A stretch of 46,957 nt of DNA from Gp6-AA40 sp035647075 (GTDB lineage: Bacteria; Acidobacteriota; Vicinamibacteria; Vicinamibacterales; UBA2999), in NCBI GenBank assembly GCA_035647075.1, contig DASROF010000246.1, forward strand, positions 1-46,957. Reading direction: 5' to 3'. The translations under genes and the position numbers were made by a program. The notes under the pieces are model-generated. The model was given only the letters and a program-made list of their open reading frames with translations. It ran no database searches and was not told the DNA's origin. Numbering within the stretch: the first letter of the stretch is position 1; every line of letters begins with the position of its first letter. Below, piece after piece: positions 16,057 through 23,127 of this stretch.

Positions 16057-17040
16057 ATGTTGCTGCAGCCATTACGTGGCTTCCGCTGTCGGGCGGAAGC
16101 AGCTTGCATCTGCGCGGCGGTGATTGTCGCGCTCGTCGCGTTCGGACGCTCTGACGTTGCGGCGCAGCGGGGCGCCGGCGGTGCGCCGCAGCGCGGCGGA
16201 GGGCCAGGGACGCAGACCGCGCGCGCCCGCGGCCCCGTGGACTTCACGGGCACGTGGGTCTCTGTGGTGACCGAAGACTGGCGGTGGCGGATGGTCACGC
16301 CGCCGAAAGATGCGAGCGCGACGGCGAGCATTCCAGTCAGCGGTGAAGGACGGAAGGTCGCGGCCGCGTGGGACCTCGACGCCGATAACAAGGCCGGCAA
16401 TCAGTGCAAGGCGTTCGGCGCCGGCGGCATCATGCGGCAGCCTGGACGGATCCGTATTTCGTGGCAGGACGACAACACGCTGAAGCTCGAGTTCGACGCC
16501 GGTACGCAGACGCGGTTACTGCAGTTCGATCGCAACGCGCAGCCGCCCGCAGAAAAGACGTGGCAGGGCTTTTCACGCGCCGATTGGGAAGGACCGGGCG
16601 TCGGTCGGGGAGCAGCGCCGGTTGGCGATAGCCGCGTGACAGGAGGCGGGTTGCCCGGCGCCTCCGGCGTGCCCGGCGGCGGTGGCCAGGGGCTGCGTGG
16701 CGGTCCTCCGCCACGGGGTCAGGGGCGCATCAATACCGGCGCCGACATCAAGGTTGTGACAACGGGCTTCCGCGAGGGGTACCTGCGCAAGAATGGCGTG
16801 CCGTACAGCGAGCAGGCGGTAATCACCGAGTACTTCCATCGTCTGCCGACGCATCCGAACGGCGACAACTGGCTTGAGGTGATCACGCTCGTCGAGGATC
16901 CCCGGTATCTTTCGCAGCCGTACACCACCAGCACCAACTTCCGTCTCGAGGCGAACGATGCCTTATTCAAGCCGACGCCGTGTCAGACCGCACCGCCGCT
17001 GCCGGTGAAGCTGCCGACGAAGCCGACTCCGCTGCAGTAG
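16057..17040 (+). CDS. Secreted protein, paralogous family member 4
   Basis: 327-residue exported protein. The ATG immediately follows the preceding stop. The first 16 residues (GFRCRAEA region) are encoded by a REP-like palindrome, so the signal peptide (CICAAVIVALVAFGRSDVAAQ) was probably extended by a repeat insertion. A Gly/Arg/Pro-rich linker, VDFTGTWVSVV, a second Gly-rich stretch (residues 195-220) and GFREGYLRKNGVPYSEQAVITEYFHR follow; the last matches GYYRRTGVPQSDRS of the gene at 14290. It therefore shares the second half of that family domain but lacks the LDGRxH block. Function unknown; probably in one operon with 12124-16056. Confidence 0.78.
   Translation: MLLQPLRGFRCRAEAACICAAVIVALVAFGRSDVAAQRGAGGAPQRGGGPGTQTARARGPVDFTGTWVSVVTEDWRWRMVTPPKDASATASIPVSGEGRKVAAAWDLDADNKAGNQCKAFGAGGIMRQPGRIRISWQDDNTLKLEFDAGTQTRLLQFDRNAQPPAEKTWQGFSRADWEGPGVGRGAAPVGDSRVTGGGLPGASGVPGGGGQGLRGGPPPRGQGRINTGADIKVVTTGFREGYLRKNGVPYSEQAVITEYFHRLPTHPNGDNWLEVITLVEDPRYLSQPYTTSTNFRLEANDALFKPTPCQTAPPLPVKLPTKPTPLQ
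16079..16100. repeat. REP-like palindrome inside coding sequence
   Basis: GCTTCCGC and GCGGAAGC form an 8-bp stem around TGTCGG within the first codons of the gene at 16057. Same family as 39449 and 1214. Confidence 0.7.
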
Positions 17041-17121
17041 AGGCAGAAGACGGACTTTCCCTACCAGATCCTCGACGACGTCGCGCATAGACCGTGGCCG
17101 CTGCCCAGCGGCGCCTGGATC

Positions 17122-17808
17122 ATGACGCAGAGCTGGCACGACCTGTTGTTCGCGCACTGGCCGGTCGATGCGCGCATGCTGCAGGAGAAGCTGCCGTCCG
17201 GGCTGCCACTGGATACGTTCCAAGGGCAGGCCTGGATCGGGGTCGTCCCGTTCCGGATGACGAACGTCGCGCCGCGGGGTGTGCCGGCCGTCCCATTCGT
17301 CTCCTCCTTCCTCGAGTTGAATGTCAGGACCTACGTGACCCTGCATGGCAAGCCGGGCGTCTATTTTTTCAGCCTGGACGCCAACAGCGCGATCGCCGTT
17401 GCCGCGGCGCGGACGCTGTTTCAGCTGCCGTACTTCGCCGCCTCGATGTCCGTCGAGGTCCGCGACGGACACTTCGTCTACACGAGCACTCGCGATACGC
17501 GGATCGAGGGCGTCGCGCAGCTGGCAGCGACCTATCGGCCGATCGGCCCGGTCCAGATCGCGCAGCCCGGATCGCTCGAGCATTTCCTCACCGAACGGTA
17601 TTGCCTGTATACGGTGGACCGCTCGTTCCGCGCCAAGCGGCTGGAGATTCATCACTCGCCATGGCAGCTGCAGGCAGCGGAGGCGACCATCGCCGTCAAC
17701 ACAATGACCGACGCCGCGGACATCCGGCTGCCGGTCAGGGCGCCGCTGCTGCATTTCGCGCGGCGGCAGGACACGCTCGCCTGGCCGAGCGGTCTAGTTA
17801 GTAGTTAG
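17122..17808 (+). CDS. DUF2071 (YqjF-like) protein, N-terminus uncertain
   Basis: 228 residues of the DUF2071 type, whose fold relates to acetoacetate decarboxylase; function unknown. Core: SWHDLLFAHWPV, FQGQAWIGVVPFRM, ELNVRTYV, GKPGVYFFSLDA, FLTERYCLY, EIHHSPWQLQ and PLLHFARRQD. The motif RPWPLP expected at the start of the family is encoded in the same frame just upstream of ATG 17122, but no start codon lies between it and the stop of the previous gene, which is in the same frame. The true start may have been lost, or an unusual codon may be used. The last residues (LVSS) and the TAG stop come from the heptamer array that begins at 17794. Confidence 0.82.
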   Translation: MTQSWHDLLFAHWPVDARMLQEKLPSGLPLDTFQGQAWIGVVPFRMTNVAPRGVPAVPFVSSFLELNVRTYVTLHGKPGVYFFSLDANSAIAVAAARTLFQLPYFAASMSVEVRDGHFVYTSTRDTRIEGVAQLAATYRPIGPVQIAQPGSLEHFLTERYCLYTVDRSFRAKRLEIHHSPWQLQAAEATIAVNTMTDAADIRLPVRAPLLHFARRQDTLAWPSGLVSS

Positions 17809-17842
17809 TAGTTGGTAGTTAGTAGTTGGTAGTCGGTAACTA
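17794..17842. repeat. Heptamer array TAGTTRG, left arm of cassette A
   Basis: Seven consecutive 7-base units of TAGTTAG, TAGTTGG, TAGTCGG and TAACTAG. It contributes the last codons and the stop of the DUF2071 gene. Its reverse complement is found at 18348-18418. Confidence 0.9.
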
Positions 17843-17852
17843 GTGCAGTTGG

Positions 17853-17903
17853 CAGAAACTGCGTACTTGACCCAGGCGGAACGTTGCAGTGTCTGCAACA
17901 TCG
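17853..17903 (+). promoter_or_regulatory. Conserved leader with hairpin, cassette A
   Basis: About 50 bases align with the leader of cassette B: an AGAA-ACTGCG block, GCGGAA, then the hairpin GTTGCAGTGTCTGCAAC (17883-17899; 7-bp stem, 3-base loop) and ATC. The hairpin ends 69 bases before the ATG, against 68 in cassette B. It could be an RNA-level site bound by the four-helix-bundle product or a DNA recognition site (inference). Confidence 0.6.
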
Positions 17904-17968
17904 AGACGCGCCTTCTGAAGCATTCCTAGAAAACTCGAGTGTGAACGAGATCTGCATTGCAGCACGCC

Positions 17969-18343
17969 ATGCTGAAAAGCAGTTCGTTCCGTGATCTCGT
18001 GGTGTGGCAACGATCCATGGATTTGGTCGAGCAGATCTATGAAATCAGCAAGCGCTTCCCGGCTGACGAAAGATTCGGGCTCACTTCTCAGATCCAGCGC
18101 GCCGCTGTATCGGTACCCTCCAACATTGGGGAAGGATCCCGACGAAAAAAGCGAAACGTTTTTCGACACCTTCTTGATATCGCCCTCGGCTCTCAAGCCG
18201 AAGTGGAGGTGCAACTCGAGATCGCGTATCGACTGAAGTTCCTTTCAGCAGCCGATTACAAACGTACCCAAGCGGCCGTGGAAGAAATCGGACGAATGTT
18301 GAACGGCCTGATCACGTCGATCAGGCCGGACCAACAGGTCTGA
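17969..18343 (+). CDS. Four-helix-bundle protein (23S rRNA intervening-sequence protein family), copy A
   Basis: 124-residue all-alpha protein of the family named after ORFs in 23S rRNA intervening sequences; Avd proteins of diversity-generating retroelements share the fold (family knowledge). Hallmarks: SFRDLVVWQRSMDLVEQIY, FPADERFGLTSQIQRAAVSVPSNIGEG, RRKKRNVFRH and QAEVEVQLEIAYRL. It is about 80% identical (98 of 123 aligned positions) to copy B at 22600-22971. ATG 17969 is chosen because it aligns with the start of copy B; an in-frame TTG lies at 17957. No Shine-Dalgarno is visible. No rRNA or reverse transcriptase is nearby. The basic patch RRKKR suggests nucleic-acid binding. Confidence 0.9.
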   Translation: MLKSSSFRDLVVWQRSMDLVEQIYEISKRFPADERFGLTSQIQRAAVSVPSNIGEGSRRKKRNVFRHLLDIALGSQAEVEVQLEIAYRLKFLSAADYKRTQAAVEEIGRMLNGLITSIRPDQQV

Positions 18344-18347
18344 ACCG

Positions 18348-18418
18348 GGCCAACTACCCACTACCAACTACCCACTACCAACTACTCACTACCAACTACC
18401 AACTACTCACTACTCACT
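18348..18418. repeat. Heptamer array CTACYMA, right arm of cassette A
   Basis: About nine 7-base units (CTACCCA, CTACCAA, CTACTCA) that are the reverse complement of the TAGTTGG-type left arm. It ends about 30 bases before the TTG start of the sigma factor gene, so it also occupies that gene's promoter region. Confidence 0.9.
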
Positions 18419-18448
18419 CCGTAACATCCGAGCTAACATCGCGCGGGC

Positions 18449-19156
18449 TTGCCATTCGATACAACCAGGTGGAGCGTGATTGCCGCGGCGCGGGGGACCG
18501 ATCCCGACGCTGCGCGCGCCGCGCTGTCCACACTTTGTGAAGCGTATTGGTACCCGCTCTACGCATATATCCGGCGGTGGGGCGCCGATTCGGATGCTGC
18601 GCGCGATCTGACGCAGGCCTTCTTCACGTCGCTCCTCGAGCGCCGCGATATCGAGCATGTCAGTCCCGATCGCGGTCGCTTCCGTACCTTCCTGCTCGCG
18701 GCGGCCAAACATTTCCTGATCAATGAGGCTGTGCGCGCGCGAGCGGCCAAGCGCGGTGGCGGCGTCCCGCCGATTCCGCTTGCCTTTGACGAGGCCGAAG
18801 GACGCTATCAGTTCGAGCCCGCCGACCAGGCGACACCGGAAACGCTGTATGAACGACGCTGGGCGCTCACCCTGCTCGAACGGGTCATCGTCGTCGTGCA
18901 GACGAAGTGGCAGCACGCGGGACGCGGGCCGGAATTCGATGTGCTCAAGGCCGGCCTCCTGGGCGAGGGACCCGCCGGGGGATACGCAGCGGCCGCGCGG
19001 CAGCTAGGAACCACCGAGGGAGCGGTGAAGGTCGCGGTGCATCGGCTGCGCAAGGCCTTCCGCGCCGAGCTGCGGGCGGCCATCGCCGAAACGGTCTCGG
19101 ACCCTGACGAAATCGACGAAGAGCTCAGGTACCTCGAACGGGCGCTCAGCCAGTAA
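18449..19156 (+). CDS. ECF-type RNA polymerase sigma factor
   Basis: 235-residue extracytoplasmic-function sigma factor. It starts at TTG 18449 with the family beginning TTRWSVIAAARG. Region 2 reads YWYPLYAYIRRWGADSDAARDLTQAFFTSLLER with RGRFRTFLLAAAKHFLINEA. Region 4 has YAAAARQLGTTEGAVKVAVHRLRKAFRAELR, the helix-turn-helix for the -35 element. It is followed by a small membrane protein and a 1025-residue kinase on the same strand with short gaps. This matches the known partnership of such sigma factors with Ser/Thr kinases instead of anti-sigma factors (family knowledge). No ATG is available at the conserved start. Confidence 0.92.
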   Translation: MPFDTTRWSVIAAARGTDPDAARAALSTLCEAYWYPLYAYIRRWGADSDAARDLTQAFFTSLLERRDIEHVSPDRGRFRTFLLAAAKHFLINEAVRARAAKRGGGVPPIPLAFDEAEGRYQFEPADQATPETLYERRWALTLLERVIVVVQTKWQHAGRGPEFDVLKAGLLGEGPAGGYAAAARQLGTTEGAVKVAVHRLRKAFRAELRAAIAETVSDPDEIDEELRYLERALSQ

Positions 19157-19199
19157 CCTTTCCGCCGCCATTTTTCTTATTCCAACGAGGAGGGAGTCG

Positions 19200-19418
19200 A
19201 TGGGCAAAGGTGTAACGGTGCGGGATGTTCTCCTGGCCATCCTGATCATTGCGATCGTGGGAGCCGGCGTCGGCGCCGTGCTGGGGTTCTCCCAGAGCCG
19301 TTTCGGTTTATCCCAACCCGTGCGGGTGGCGATCATCGCTGCCTTCTCGGCACTCGCGGCGCGCTTCGCTCAGGTCTTCGTGATGCGGCGGGTGAAGAGT
19401 CGTTCGGCCCGGCCCTGA
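19200..19418 (+). CDS. Small membrane protein
   Basis: 72 residues with two hydrophobic segments (VLLAILIIAIVGAGVGAVLG and VAIIAAFSALAARFAQVFVM) and a basic tail RRVKSRSARP. ATG 19200 follows a strong GGAGGGAG site. It lies between the ECF sigma factor and the kinase, 7 bases before the latter's start, so it is very probably in their operon. Family not recognised. Confidence 0.78.
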   Translation: MGKGVTVRDVLLAILIIAIVGAGVGAVLGFSQSRFGLSQPVRVAIIAAFSALAARFAQVFVMRRVKSRSARP

Positions 19419-19425
19419 CATTGAG

Positions 19426-22400
19426 ATGACGATGACCTCCTGCCCGCGCTGCGGCCGTCCGCTTGCCGCCGACGCCCCTGCCGGCCTCTGCGGCAGTTGT
19501 CTCCTCGCGGCATCCGCCGAGACGATGGTCTCCGGTTCAATCGAGAGCATGGCAACGATGTCGTCGGGGTCGACCGACAGCATGGCGACGATGTCGTCGA
19601 AGTCGACCGACAGCATGGCGACGATGTCGTCGGCCGTGGGCTCGGCCGGTCCGGCGGCACCTGCTCCGACGCTGGAGCCCGGGACGGAGTGGGGACCCTA
19701 CCGGATCGGGCGCCTGCTGGGGCGCGGCGGAATGGGGGAGGTCTACGAAGTGGACCACCTCGCCTCGGGCCGTCGCGTTGCGCTGAAAGTGCTGCGCAGC
19801 CGGCTGCAGTCCCAGGACGAGCGCGCGCGATTTTTGCGCGAAGGGCAGCTCGCAGCGTCGGTGAGCCATCCCCATACCGTCTACATCTTCGGCAGCGAGG
19901 AGATCGGTGGCACGCCGGTCATCTCGATGGAACTGCTGACGGGTGGGACGCTGAAGGATCGCGTGACGGCCAACGGGCCGATGCGTCCGGCCGAAGCGGT
20001 CGCCGCGGTGATGGATCTGATCGGTGGCCTCGACGCGGCAGCCGCGGTCGGAATCCTGCACCGCGACATCAAACCGTCGAACTGCTTCATCGATCGGGAT
20101 GGCGTGGTGAAGGTTGGCGACTTCGGGCTCTCGATCTCCACGCTCGCGCGCGACGTGCATCAGCAGCTCGTCACCTCTGGGTTCGAAGGGACGCCTCAGT
20201 TTGCACCGCCGGAGCAGCTGCGCGGCGAGCCGCTCGACGTTCGTGCCGACATCTACGCGGTCGGAGCGACGTTGTACTACCTGCTGACCGGTCGCGCGCC
20301 ATTCGATGCGCCGGATCTGCCACAGCTGTTCACGAAGGTCACCACCGAGACGGCTGTTCCCCCGCGTCAGCTGCGGAGTGATATTCCGGCGCGACTCTCC
20401 TCGCTGGTGATGCAGTGTCTGTCAAAGACACCGGCCTCCCGACCCGCGTCCTATCCGGCGCTTGCCGAGGCGCTGCGTCCATTTGTCGCTCGTGACGACA
20501 AGCCAGCGCCGCTAGTGCCGCGCGTGCTGGCCGGCGCGCTGGACGCCTGGGTCATCGTCGGTCTTCCGGTCGGTTTCGCTTCGGCACTGCTCGTGGATCC
20601 GCTCGCGGGTGATCCCGCGATCACGGTCGCCGTGACGCACTGGTCGTGGGTGGTGAGCTTCCTCTATTACCTCGTCCTTGAAGGCACGATCGGTACGTCG
20701 TTGTGCAAGCGCCTGCTCGGCCTGCGTGTCGTGTCTGCTGACGGGACAGGACTGTCCTGGCGGCAAATCGCGATCAGAACGACGGTGTTCTACGCGCCGA
20801 GCATCGTTCTTTCCGTGGTGCTTACGGGCGGGTTCGCGGCCGACTACAGCCAGAGGCCGCGCTCGAACGGCTGGTCGGTGGATGTGCCGCGAGCGGCGAC
20901 GCTGATCGCCGGCTTTGCCATGTTCTTCGCGACGGCGCGGCGTCGTAACGGGTGGACCGGCCTGCACGATGTCCTCAGCCGGACCCGCGTGGTCGCGCGA
21001 CCTGTTGCCGCCGACCGGCATGCACGCGGAGTTCAGCCGGCGCCTGCGCCCGCGGTGCTTGCTCCGAACGCCCGCCACTATGGTCCGTTTGTCGCCATCG
21101 ACCAGGCCGAGCACGGTCCTGGTTCGGTCGTCCGCGCGTTCGATCCGGTGCTTCGTCGGCAGGTGTGGATCGAGGTCAAGGAGTCGTCTGCGCAGCCGAT
21201 CGGCAGCGCACGTCGCGATCTCGCTCGTCCAGGACGCCTGCATTGGCTGACCGGAGGCCGCTCGGCAAGTGAGAGCTGGGACGCGTACGAAGCCCCGGAC
21301 GGCGGCGGCTGGACAGACACGGTTGCGGCCAGCACGTGGCGGCAGACCAATCTCGAGCTGCTGGATCTGGTGAATGAGCTCTCGACCGCGGCTGGCGATG
21401 GCACGCAGCCGGGGCTGGCGCTCGACCGCATCTGGAAGCGCGACAACGGCCGGATCGTGCTGCTGGATTTTGCGCCACCCGGTGCCGTCAGAGGCGCTGC
21501 GAGTCTCACACCCGAGCAACTGCTGCAAGCCGCGGCGAACCGCGTGCCCCGTGGTGCCTCCGAGCCTGGCGTTCTCCCGCTCTCGGCCCACACGTTTCTT
21601 GAACGATGGTCCGGACCCACGGTGGCAACGCTCGCCGACGCGCGCCAGGCTCTGATGACGATGGCGGGGGCGCCGAATTACGTGCACTGGTGGCGCCGTG
21701 GTATTCCCGGCACGTTGGTGGCTGCGCCCGTGGCGCTCGTGCTGCTCGTCACTGCGGTCATCGTTCCATCGCTCGCGAGATTCCAGAGTTCCGAGACGAT
21801 CGCGATGATGAACCTCCTGGGCTCACTGCAGAGCACGACGCTGGCGGCAGACAGCCCGTTTCGTCGGTCCGAGGTGCGCAGTGCGACGGAGGTTGCCGTT
21901 GCCGGCCACTATGGGAACCTGATTCGCGACGACGCGTTTTGGCAGGCGGGGGTCGTGCGGTCGCTTGCGCCGGAGTACCGTCCGTCGGCGGAGGACATTC
22001 TGAAGCGGCATCCGGACGTCTCGGCCGCTCAGCTCGCGGAGGCTGACAGAGTCCTGAACGCGGCTCGCGAAGAACAGGATCGGCTCCGCGGCAGTCCGCG
22101 CAAGGAGCGCAGCATCATCGAGCTCAGTGGCGTGATCATTTCGACCGTCACGGCTCTCGCGTTGGCGCTGGTCCTCGTCGTCTGCGCGATCTCGTCGCTG
22201 CTCGTGCCGGGCGGTCTCGTGTCCCGGAATCTCGGTCTCGCAACGGTGACTCGCTCGGGGCGAGAAATCTCTCGTGTGCGATCCCTGGCGCGCGTCCTGA
22301 TTGCAGGGCTTCCCGGAATTGTCTGGTTCGCTTATCTGGCGTTCTCGCCGCGAGTGCAGGGCTTCGTGCCGGCGCCGCCGAGACCGATCACAGCCACCGT

Positions 22401-22503
22401 CATCACGCTGAGTGTGCTGGCAATCGGCTTTGTGTGGACCGTCGTGCGCCGCACGCGCGGCCCGCACGATCTGCTGACCGGGACGTGGGTAGTTCCACGC
22501 TAG
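19426..22503 (+). CDS. Ser/Thr protein kinase with zinc ribbon, RDD segments and pseudokinase-like region
   Basis: 1025-residue membrane protein. Zinc ribbon CPRC/CGSC (C6, C9, C22, C25); an 11-residue tandem repeat SMATMSSxSTD (about residues 33-69); a kinase domain from about residue 92 with GRGGMGEVY, K121 (VALK), HRDIKPSN, DFGLS and PPEQLRG; and an RDD-like membrane domain (about 365-530: TIGTSLCKRLLGLRVV, NGWTGLHDVLSRTRVV). After that comes a segment resembling a degenerate kinase (GPGSVVRAFDPVLRRQVWIEVKE, then IVLLDFAPPGA without HRD), two more membrane spans, and a second RDD-like end (HDLLTGTWVVPR). Last gene of the sigma-factor operon. Its TAG stop is the first unit of the array at 22501. 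Confidence 0.93.
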   Translation: MTMTSCPRCGRPLAADAPAGLCGSCLLAASAETMVSGSIESMATMSSGSTDSMATMSSKSTDSMATMSSAVGSAGPAAPAPTLEPGTEWGPYRIGRLLGRGGMGEVYEVDHLASGRRVALKVLRSRLQSQDERARFLREGQLAASVSHPHTVYIFGSEEIGGTPVISMELLTGGTLKDRVTANGPMRPAEAVAAVMDLIGGLDAAAAVGILHRDIKPSNCFIDRDGVVKVGDFGLSISTLARDVHQQLVTSGFEGTPQFAPPEQLRGEPLDVRADIYAVGATLYYLLTGRAPFDAPDLPQLFTKVTTETAVPPRQLRSDIPARLSSLVMQCLSKTPASRPASYPALAEALRPFVARDDKPAPLVPRVLAGALDAWVIVGLPVGFASALLVDPLAGDPAITVAVTHWSWVVSFLYYLVLEGTIGTSLCKRLLGLRVVSADGTGLSWRQIAIRTTVFYAPSIVLSVVLTGGFAADYSQRPRSNGWSVDVPRAATLIAGFAMFFATARRRNGWTGLHDVLSRTRVVARPVAADRHARGVQPAPAPAVLAPNARHYGPFVAIDQAEHGPGSVVRAFDPVLRRQVWIEVKESSAQPIGSARRDLARPGRLHWLTGGRSASESWDAYEAPDGGGWTDTVAASTWRQTNLELLDLVNELSTAAGDGTQPGLALDRIWKRDNGRIVLLDFAPPGAVRGAASLTPEQLLQAAANRVPRGASEPGVLPLSAHTFLERWSGPTVATLADARQALMTMAGAPNYVHWWRRGIPGTLVAAPVALVLLVTAVIVPSLARFQSSETIAMMNLLGSLQSTTLAADSPFRRSEVRSATEVAVAGHYGNLIRDDAFWQAGVVRSLAPEYRPSAEDILKRHPDVSAAQLAEADRVLNAAREEQDRLRGSPRKERSIIELSGVIISTVTALALALVLVVCAISSLLVPGGLVSRNLGLATVTRSGREISRVRSLARVLIAGLPGIVWFAYLAFSPRVQGFVPAPPRPITATVITLSVLAIGFVWTVVRRTRGPHDLLTGTWVVPR
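19522..19632 (+). repeat. 33-bp coding tandem repeat in kinase gene
   Basis: About 3.4 copies of a 33-base unit encoding SMATMSSxSTD, between the zinc ribbon and the kinase domain. The copies are nearly identical at the DNA level, pointing to recent expansion; Ser/Thr richness makes it a plausible autophosphorylation linker (inference). Confidence 0.85.
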
Positions 22504-22597
22504 CTAGTTAGCTAGTTAGCTAGTTAGCTAGTTAGCTAGTTGGCTAGTTAGCTAGTTGGCTAGTTAGCTAGTTGGGTAGTTGGGTAGTTGGAGTTGG
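22501..22597. repeat. Octamer array TRGSTAGT, left arm of cassette B
   Basis: Eleven 8-base units (TAGCTAGT, TGGCTAGT, TGGGTAGT) begin with the stop codon of the kinase gene and end just before the stop of the four-helix-bundle gene on the other strand. The period is 8 here rather than 7. Confidence 0.92.
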
Positions 22598-22599
22598 TT

Positions 22600-22971
22600 C
22601 TAATCGCCCTCGGGTTGCAGGGACATGATCAAGCCGTTCAACATTCGACCGATTTCCTCAACCGCCGTTTGAGTCCGTTTGTACTCGGCGGCGGAAAGAA
22701 ACCGGAGCCGATAAGCGATCTCGAGCTGCACTTCGACTTCGGCCTGCGATCCGATTGCGATATCCAGATGGTTGAGGAACACATTTCGTTTCTTCCGTCT
22801 GGATCCTTCGCCGATGTTCGATGGAACGGAAACGGCGGCGCGCCTGATCTGCGCGGTGAGCCCGAACCGTTCATCCCGTGGAAAACGGGTGCTGACCGTA
22901 TAGATCTGCTCCACAAGGTCCATCGATTTGTTCCAAACCTTGAGGTCACGAAACGATTGACTCTGTGGCAT
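22600..22971 (-). CDS. Four-helix-bundle protein (23S rRNA intervening-sequence protein family), copy B
   Basis: 123-residue paralog of copy A, with SFRDLKVWNKSMDLVEQIY, FPRDERFGLTAQIRRAAVSVPSNIGEG, RRKKRNVF and AEVEVQLEIAYRLRFLSAAEYKRTQ. The centre (residues 44-65, including PSNIGEGSRRKKR) is identical between copies, while the first 15 residues and the C-terminal tail vary. Conservation of the reading frame despite DNA divergence argues that the protein is maintained by selection. ATG 22971 aligns with copy A. The plus-strand ORF over the same interval is a shadow. Confidence 0.9.
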   Translation of the reverse strand: MPQSQSFRDLKVWNKSMDLVEQIYTVSTRFPRDERFGLTAQIRRAAVSVPSNIGEGSRRKKRNVFLNHLDIAIGSQAEVEVQLEIAYRLRFLSAAEYKRTQTAVEEIGRMLNGLIMSLQPEGD

Positions 22972-23035
22972 GGTCGAACGTGATGCACATTTCGATCACG
23001 GTCGAATTACGGTGGGTTTTGCCAGTGTGAACCCC

Positions 23036-23086
23036 GGATGTTGCAAAAACTGCAACGGATTCCGCGGGGCAACAACGCAGTTCTGG
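23036..23086 (-). promoter_or_regulatory. Conserved leader with hairpin, cassette B
   Basis: On the minus strand: AGAACTGCG, GCGGAA and the hairpin GTTGCAGTTTTTGCAAC (23056-23040; 6-bp stem, 5-base loop), then ATC. The stem is identical to that of cassette A while the loop differs, and its distance to the ATG is 68 bases against 69. Confidence 0.6.
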
Positions 23087-23087
23087 T

Positions 23088-23127
23088 CGCCAACTACCCA
23101 CTAGCTAATTAGCCAACTACGAACTAA
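23088..23127. repeat. Heptamer/octamer array, right arm of cassette B
   Basis: Units such as CAACTAC, CCACTAG, CTAATTAG and GAACTAA form the inverted partner of the array at 22501-22597. It holds the TAG stop of the cytochrome-like gene (23124-23126). Confidence 0.75.

Larger units (their letters stand above)
17794..18418 (+). mobile_element. Candidate cassette A: four-helix-bundle gene between inverted heptamer arrays
   Basis: A unit of about 625 bp: TAGTTRG array (17794-17842), conserved leader with hairpin (17853-17903), one ORF (17969-18343) and the inverted array CTACYMA (18348-18418). Cassette B at 22501-23127 has the same layout in opposite orientation, nearly the same length and homologous leader and ORF. 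The plan resembles intervening sequences of bacterial 23S rRNA (one small ORF between complementary ends), but here it lies between protein genes. Mobility is inferred from duplication and boundaries; no transposase, target duplication or empty allele is seen. Confidence 0.5.
22501..23127 (-). mobile_element. Candidate cassette B: four-helix-bundle gene between inverted arrays
   Basis: Same architecture as cassette A at 17794-18418, inverted. Reading the minus strand: array (23127-23088), leader with hairpin (23086-23036), ORF (22971-22600), array (22597-22501). Length is about 627 bp. The left array supplies the stop of the upstream kinase gene and the right array the stop of the cytochrome-like gene, so the element fits exactly between two 3' ends. 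Mobility is inferred. Confidence 0.5.

Noticed and set aside
17794..18418. Intervening sequence inside a 23S rRNA gene
   Set aside because: Flanks are a DUF2071 gene and a sigma factor gene; no rRNA sequence is present.
22501..22597. Repeat array as a CRISPR
   Set aside because: Units are 7-8 bases with no spacers and no cas genes nearby.
17794..23127. Diversity-generating retroelement (the small four-helix-bundle proteins resemble Avd)
   Set aside because: No reverse transcriptase, template repeat or variable repeat is present in the window.
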